Shown here in pieces: positions 61,553 through 64,000 of a stretch of DNA of 64,000 bases. The notes below the pieces were generated by a model. That model was not told the DNA's origin and searched no databases. It saw only the letters and a program-made list of their open reading frames with translations. Every line of letters begins with the position of its first letter. Position 1 is the first letter of the stretch. The DNA lies in assembly GCF_000003855.2 (NCBI RefSeq), contig NW_003101680.1:4805063-4869062 (forward strand), in the 5' to 3' direction. The DNA comes from Blastomyces gilchristii SLH14081 (Eukaryota; Ascomycota; Eurotiomycetes; Onygenales; Ajellomycetaceae). Position numbers and translations under genes: made by a program.

Positions 61553-61949
61553 TATCTGATAGCATGTCTAAAAACTGGTGAGAAGTGCAGGCTTCTTCAG
61601 AGTGTGATAATTTTATCTATGAAGCAATTCATAGTTATCATGTCAGTGTGGTTCTAGAATGTCTCAAAAGATAGTGTATAAAGAGCAGTGAGTGAAAGAG
61701 CATCTGATTAATACTGCTTCACTTGTTGAGGGAAAACTTCACACTCAGATAAATGTCATGTATGAGATGCAAACAGATGAGATGTGAGAAAGAAGATAAG
61801 AGTGATGAACCAGATTCAAAGAAGTCTGCTCTCTACTCAAAAGAAGAATAAAAAGAGAGAAGTGATCATCATCAGAGTTGTATGATAATAACAGAAATCA
61901 TACAGCAATATAATGATAGACATTGTATAATTAATAAGAAATCACTGAA

Positions 61950-63340
61950 ATGAATATCTCTTCTAGTCAATACAAACAACACCCTTCTCTGCTATCTGAA
62001 CTGAAAGATATGCAGAATCTCTCAGAGAGTTTACTTAAAGCAGTAAGAAAAGAAGCTGAAACTGCTGAATCAGAATCAAAGCTCTGTACACATACAAGAA
62101 TTCTAAATGAGATTGAGGCCTTGTGTACACAGTGACAGACTGAGACAGAAGTCAAACAATAATTGATATTCACTGCAGATCAAGTATTCACTATAAAGAG
62201 CTTTATCAACACAATCATCATCATTAATAAGAATAGAGAAAACCAGATCTTAGACCTGCAGTGAGAGATTAAATATTTACACAGACAGATAACTACACTG
62301 AATCTGAAGATTTCATCATGATTATTCATAATCTCTTCAAAAGTATACATATTATCAGAGACTGCTGTGCAGGATGAGAATCTGAGTATGAGATATATTA
62401 AGTCAGAAGATCTGCTGAAGTCATTAAGCTTTAATAACAACTGAAAAAATAATACTGCAATCAGCTGACTAAGTCAGATGCAATCATATTATCAGATTGA
62501 ATGTAAACTCACAGATAGACAATTAACAGAATTTTAACAAGTCTTAAGATCTGCTGTATTTCTACATAGAAAAGTAAAGTCACTGTGAATAACTGATGAA
62601 AAGATGAATCTCACAGACTCAGAGCAATATTCATTCTCATGAATATGAAATGAGTTTTTCAAATAAATCTTACACAACTTTGAGAAAGTGAATATATAAG
62701 ATAAGTGTTATAAATACTTCACTGAGTGTAAATAAGTGAGCAATCTTATATCATACTTCACACACTTCAGCTTACACTATCTTGTATTGAATGAAGAGCT
62801 TTCAACATCTTTCTGTTTACAGATCTTCATTCATGATCTTATATCTGAGTTGAGAGCAGAATGAAAATGCTTAATCTCACAGTCAGATACAGTGAAGAAA
62901 GTATATAATATTCTCATTATATAGAAATAAGTAAGTTAATTATAACAGAAAATACTGTAATCAAGTATGTCTCAGTGAAGAATGAGTAATCAGACTTCTA
63001 TAATATAAGTTACATACTCAGATATAATAAATCTAGATCTGAATGCTATTGCTAAAGCACTGAATCTCTTAAAAAAGAGATTCTCTGAGTGAAAATCTTG
63101 ATATTGTAAGCATTAAGCTTATTTCAACTACAGATACTAAAATTATGATGTAAAAGATTACATTCAGCATGCATAGTCAAGAGAAGCAAGAGAGTCAAAA
63201 AACTAGCAGAATCAGTGAGCTTGAAGACACTCACTGATATTCTATGAAAAGTCTTCAAAGTGAAAGAGATGTCTGTGTTAGATAATTCTCTGAATTTTAT
63301 AAATATAAAGAAGAAGCAGGCTTCTGAATGAGATGTGAAT
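61950..63340 (+). pseudogene. gypsy-C gag remnant
   Basis: The only uninterrupted part is 61950-62135. Beyond it the frame is closed repeatedly by TGA and TAG but keeps a helical, charged capsid-like composition. It ends in the degenerate zinc knuckle near 63120-63160. No protein is expected. Confidence 0.6.
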
Positions 63341-63419
63341 AAGAATGATGAAGTGAACACTCATCTCAATGTCTTAAGACCTGAAATGTTAATATATAAG
63401 AGACACTTGAGTAAGAACA

Positions 63420-64000
63420 GAGAGATGACTGCAAAAGTATTAGTAGACATAGAAGCTTCTATGTAATATATCAGTGATTATATAATCTGAAGACTGAAAG
63501 AAATCTGCTGAGTGAAGAATCTCTGATATATAAGATTATCTGATAACTGATATTTAATATCATTTATAAGAGTAAGAGTTCTCTTACACTTTGAAGAATG
63601 ATCTTGCTATATTTGAGCACAGAAGCTGCAGAATGTGAAATATAATCTTATTCTTAAACTTGATTGATTTCAAAGGTTCAATCTGCAGATTCAATGATGT
63701 ACATGTCATATACAGTTGACTGATAGAAAGAAAATGATTCATACAATTCTATCAATTAATATGAGAAGAACATTTCATGTCTCTGATATAGAAGGATTAA
63801 ATCTGCTTACACATCAATAAGCAAAGAGAATGATTTATCAGATCTTATCTGAAAGCATTCTGTATGTTATACAGGACTCAGAAGTGAAGGAAACTAAGAT
63901 AAAGAATATACAGAAGAATAAGTGTATGAAGAAGCTTCTAAAGAAGCATGAGAAGATCTTCTGAACAGATCTTTCATCAGAATTACTGCTGAAATGAGGA
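63420..64000 (+). pseudogene. gypsy-C protease remnant (partial)
   Basis: VLVDIEASM (near 63440) takes the place of the V-D-x-G-A-S motif of retroviral-type aspartic proteases; the Gly codon is changed. The rest runs off the window. Confidence 0.5.

Larger units (their letters stand above)
61380..64000 (+). mobile_element. Ty3/gypsy element 'gypsy-C', cut by window end
   Basis: After the LTR come a leader and gag from about 61950 (61-codon frame MNISSSQYKQHPSLLSEL...). A degenerate knuckle lies near 63120-63160 (Y-x2-Y spacing, Cys to Tyr). A protease-like segment (VLVDIEAS near 63440) follows. RT would lie outside the window. It inserted into the copia element. Confidence 0.72.

Overview
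The window looks like a chromosome segment of a filamentous ascomycete, most likely a dimorphic Onygenales fungus of the Ajellomycetaceae (Blastomyces-like). Three things suggest this: short GT-AG introns in Eurotiomycete-type housekeeping genes, a gene island of ordinary base composition (about 21.8-51.3 kb), and AT-rich flanks made only of wrecked transposons. The genus is an inference; no species marker was read.

Left flank (1-21.8 kb). This is a stack of nested, hypermutated elements that could be dated from target-site duplications (TSDs). A LINE 3' fragment (5617-5707 plus 20155-20300) was split by a 14.4-kb-long Ty3/gypsy insertion (5713-20149, minus strand, 310-bp LTRs, TSD CTGTA). 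That gypsy was in turn hit by a 6.35-kb hAT transposon (13442-19792, 8-bp TSD), which carries its own 487-bp LINE insertion (14-bp TSD). It was also hit by a chimeric retroposon (about 9838-12237, 12-15-bp TSD) made of a tRNA-like head, an unmutated multi-hairpin body and a mutated LINE 3' half. A second copy of the hAT lies inverted at 1-5608. A 371/372-bp palindrome built from hAT termini (20309-21186), a small LTR (21268-21424) and a purine-rich repeat complete the flank.

Gene island (21.8-51.3 kb). It starts with an intron-containing tRNA-Val(UAC). Then come an FHA-forkhead regulator (Fhl1-like, +), Snf7/ESCRT-III (-), Ten1 telomere-capping protein (+), an MFS drug/polyamine-type transporter (-), a kelch-repeat membrane protein (-), the splicing factor SPF27/BCAS2 (-), neutral ceramidase (+), a proline-rich secreted protein (+) and an Rrt8/EI24-like membrane protein (-). 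These are unrelated housekeeping and surface functions, not a metabolic cluster. snf7/ten1 and SPF27/ceramidase are divergent pairs that may share promoters.

Right flank (51.3-64 kb). A minus-strand Ty1/copia element begins with a short, unmutated LTR at 51299-51391. It is split by a complete 7.8-kb chromodomain Ty3/gypsy element (52341-60132, two 533-bp LTRs, TSD CTTAT), and then by a third gypsy element (LTR 61380-61552, gag and protease running off the window end). The LTR of this third element is the same family as the LTR at 21268.

The most striking signal is the mutation pattern of the flanks. Over hundreds of bases at a time the dinucleotides CC, GG and CG are absent while CA, CT and GC persist, so reading frames there lose Gly, Pro, Trp and most Arg codons. 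The tRNA-headed retroposon shows the same process stopping sharply inside one insertion. All counts were made by eye; no alignment or search was run.
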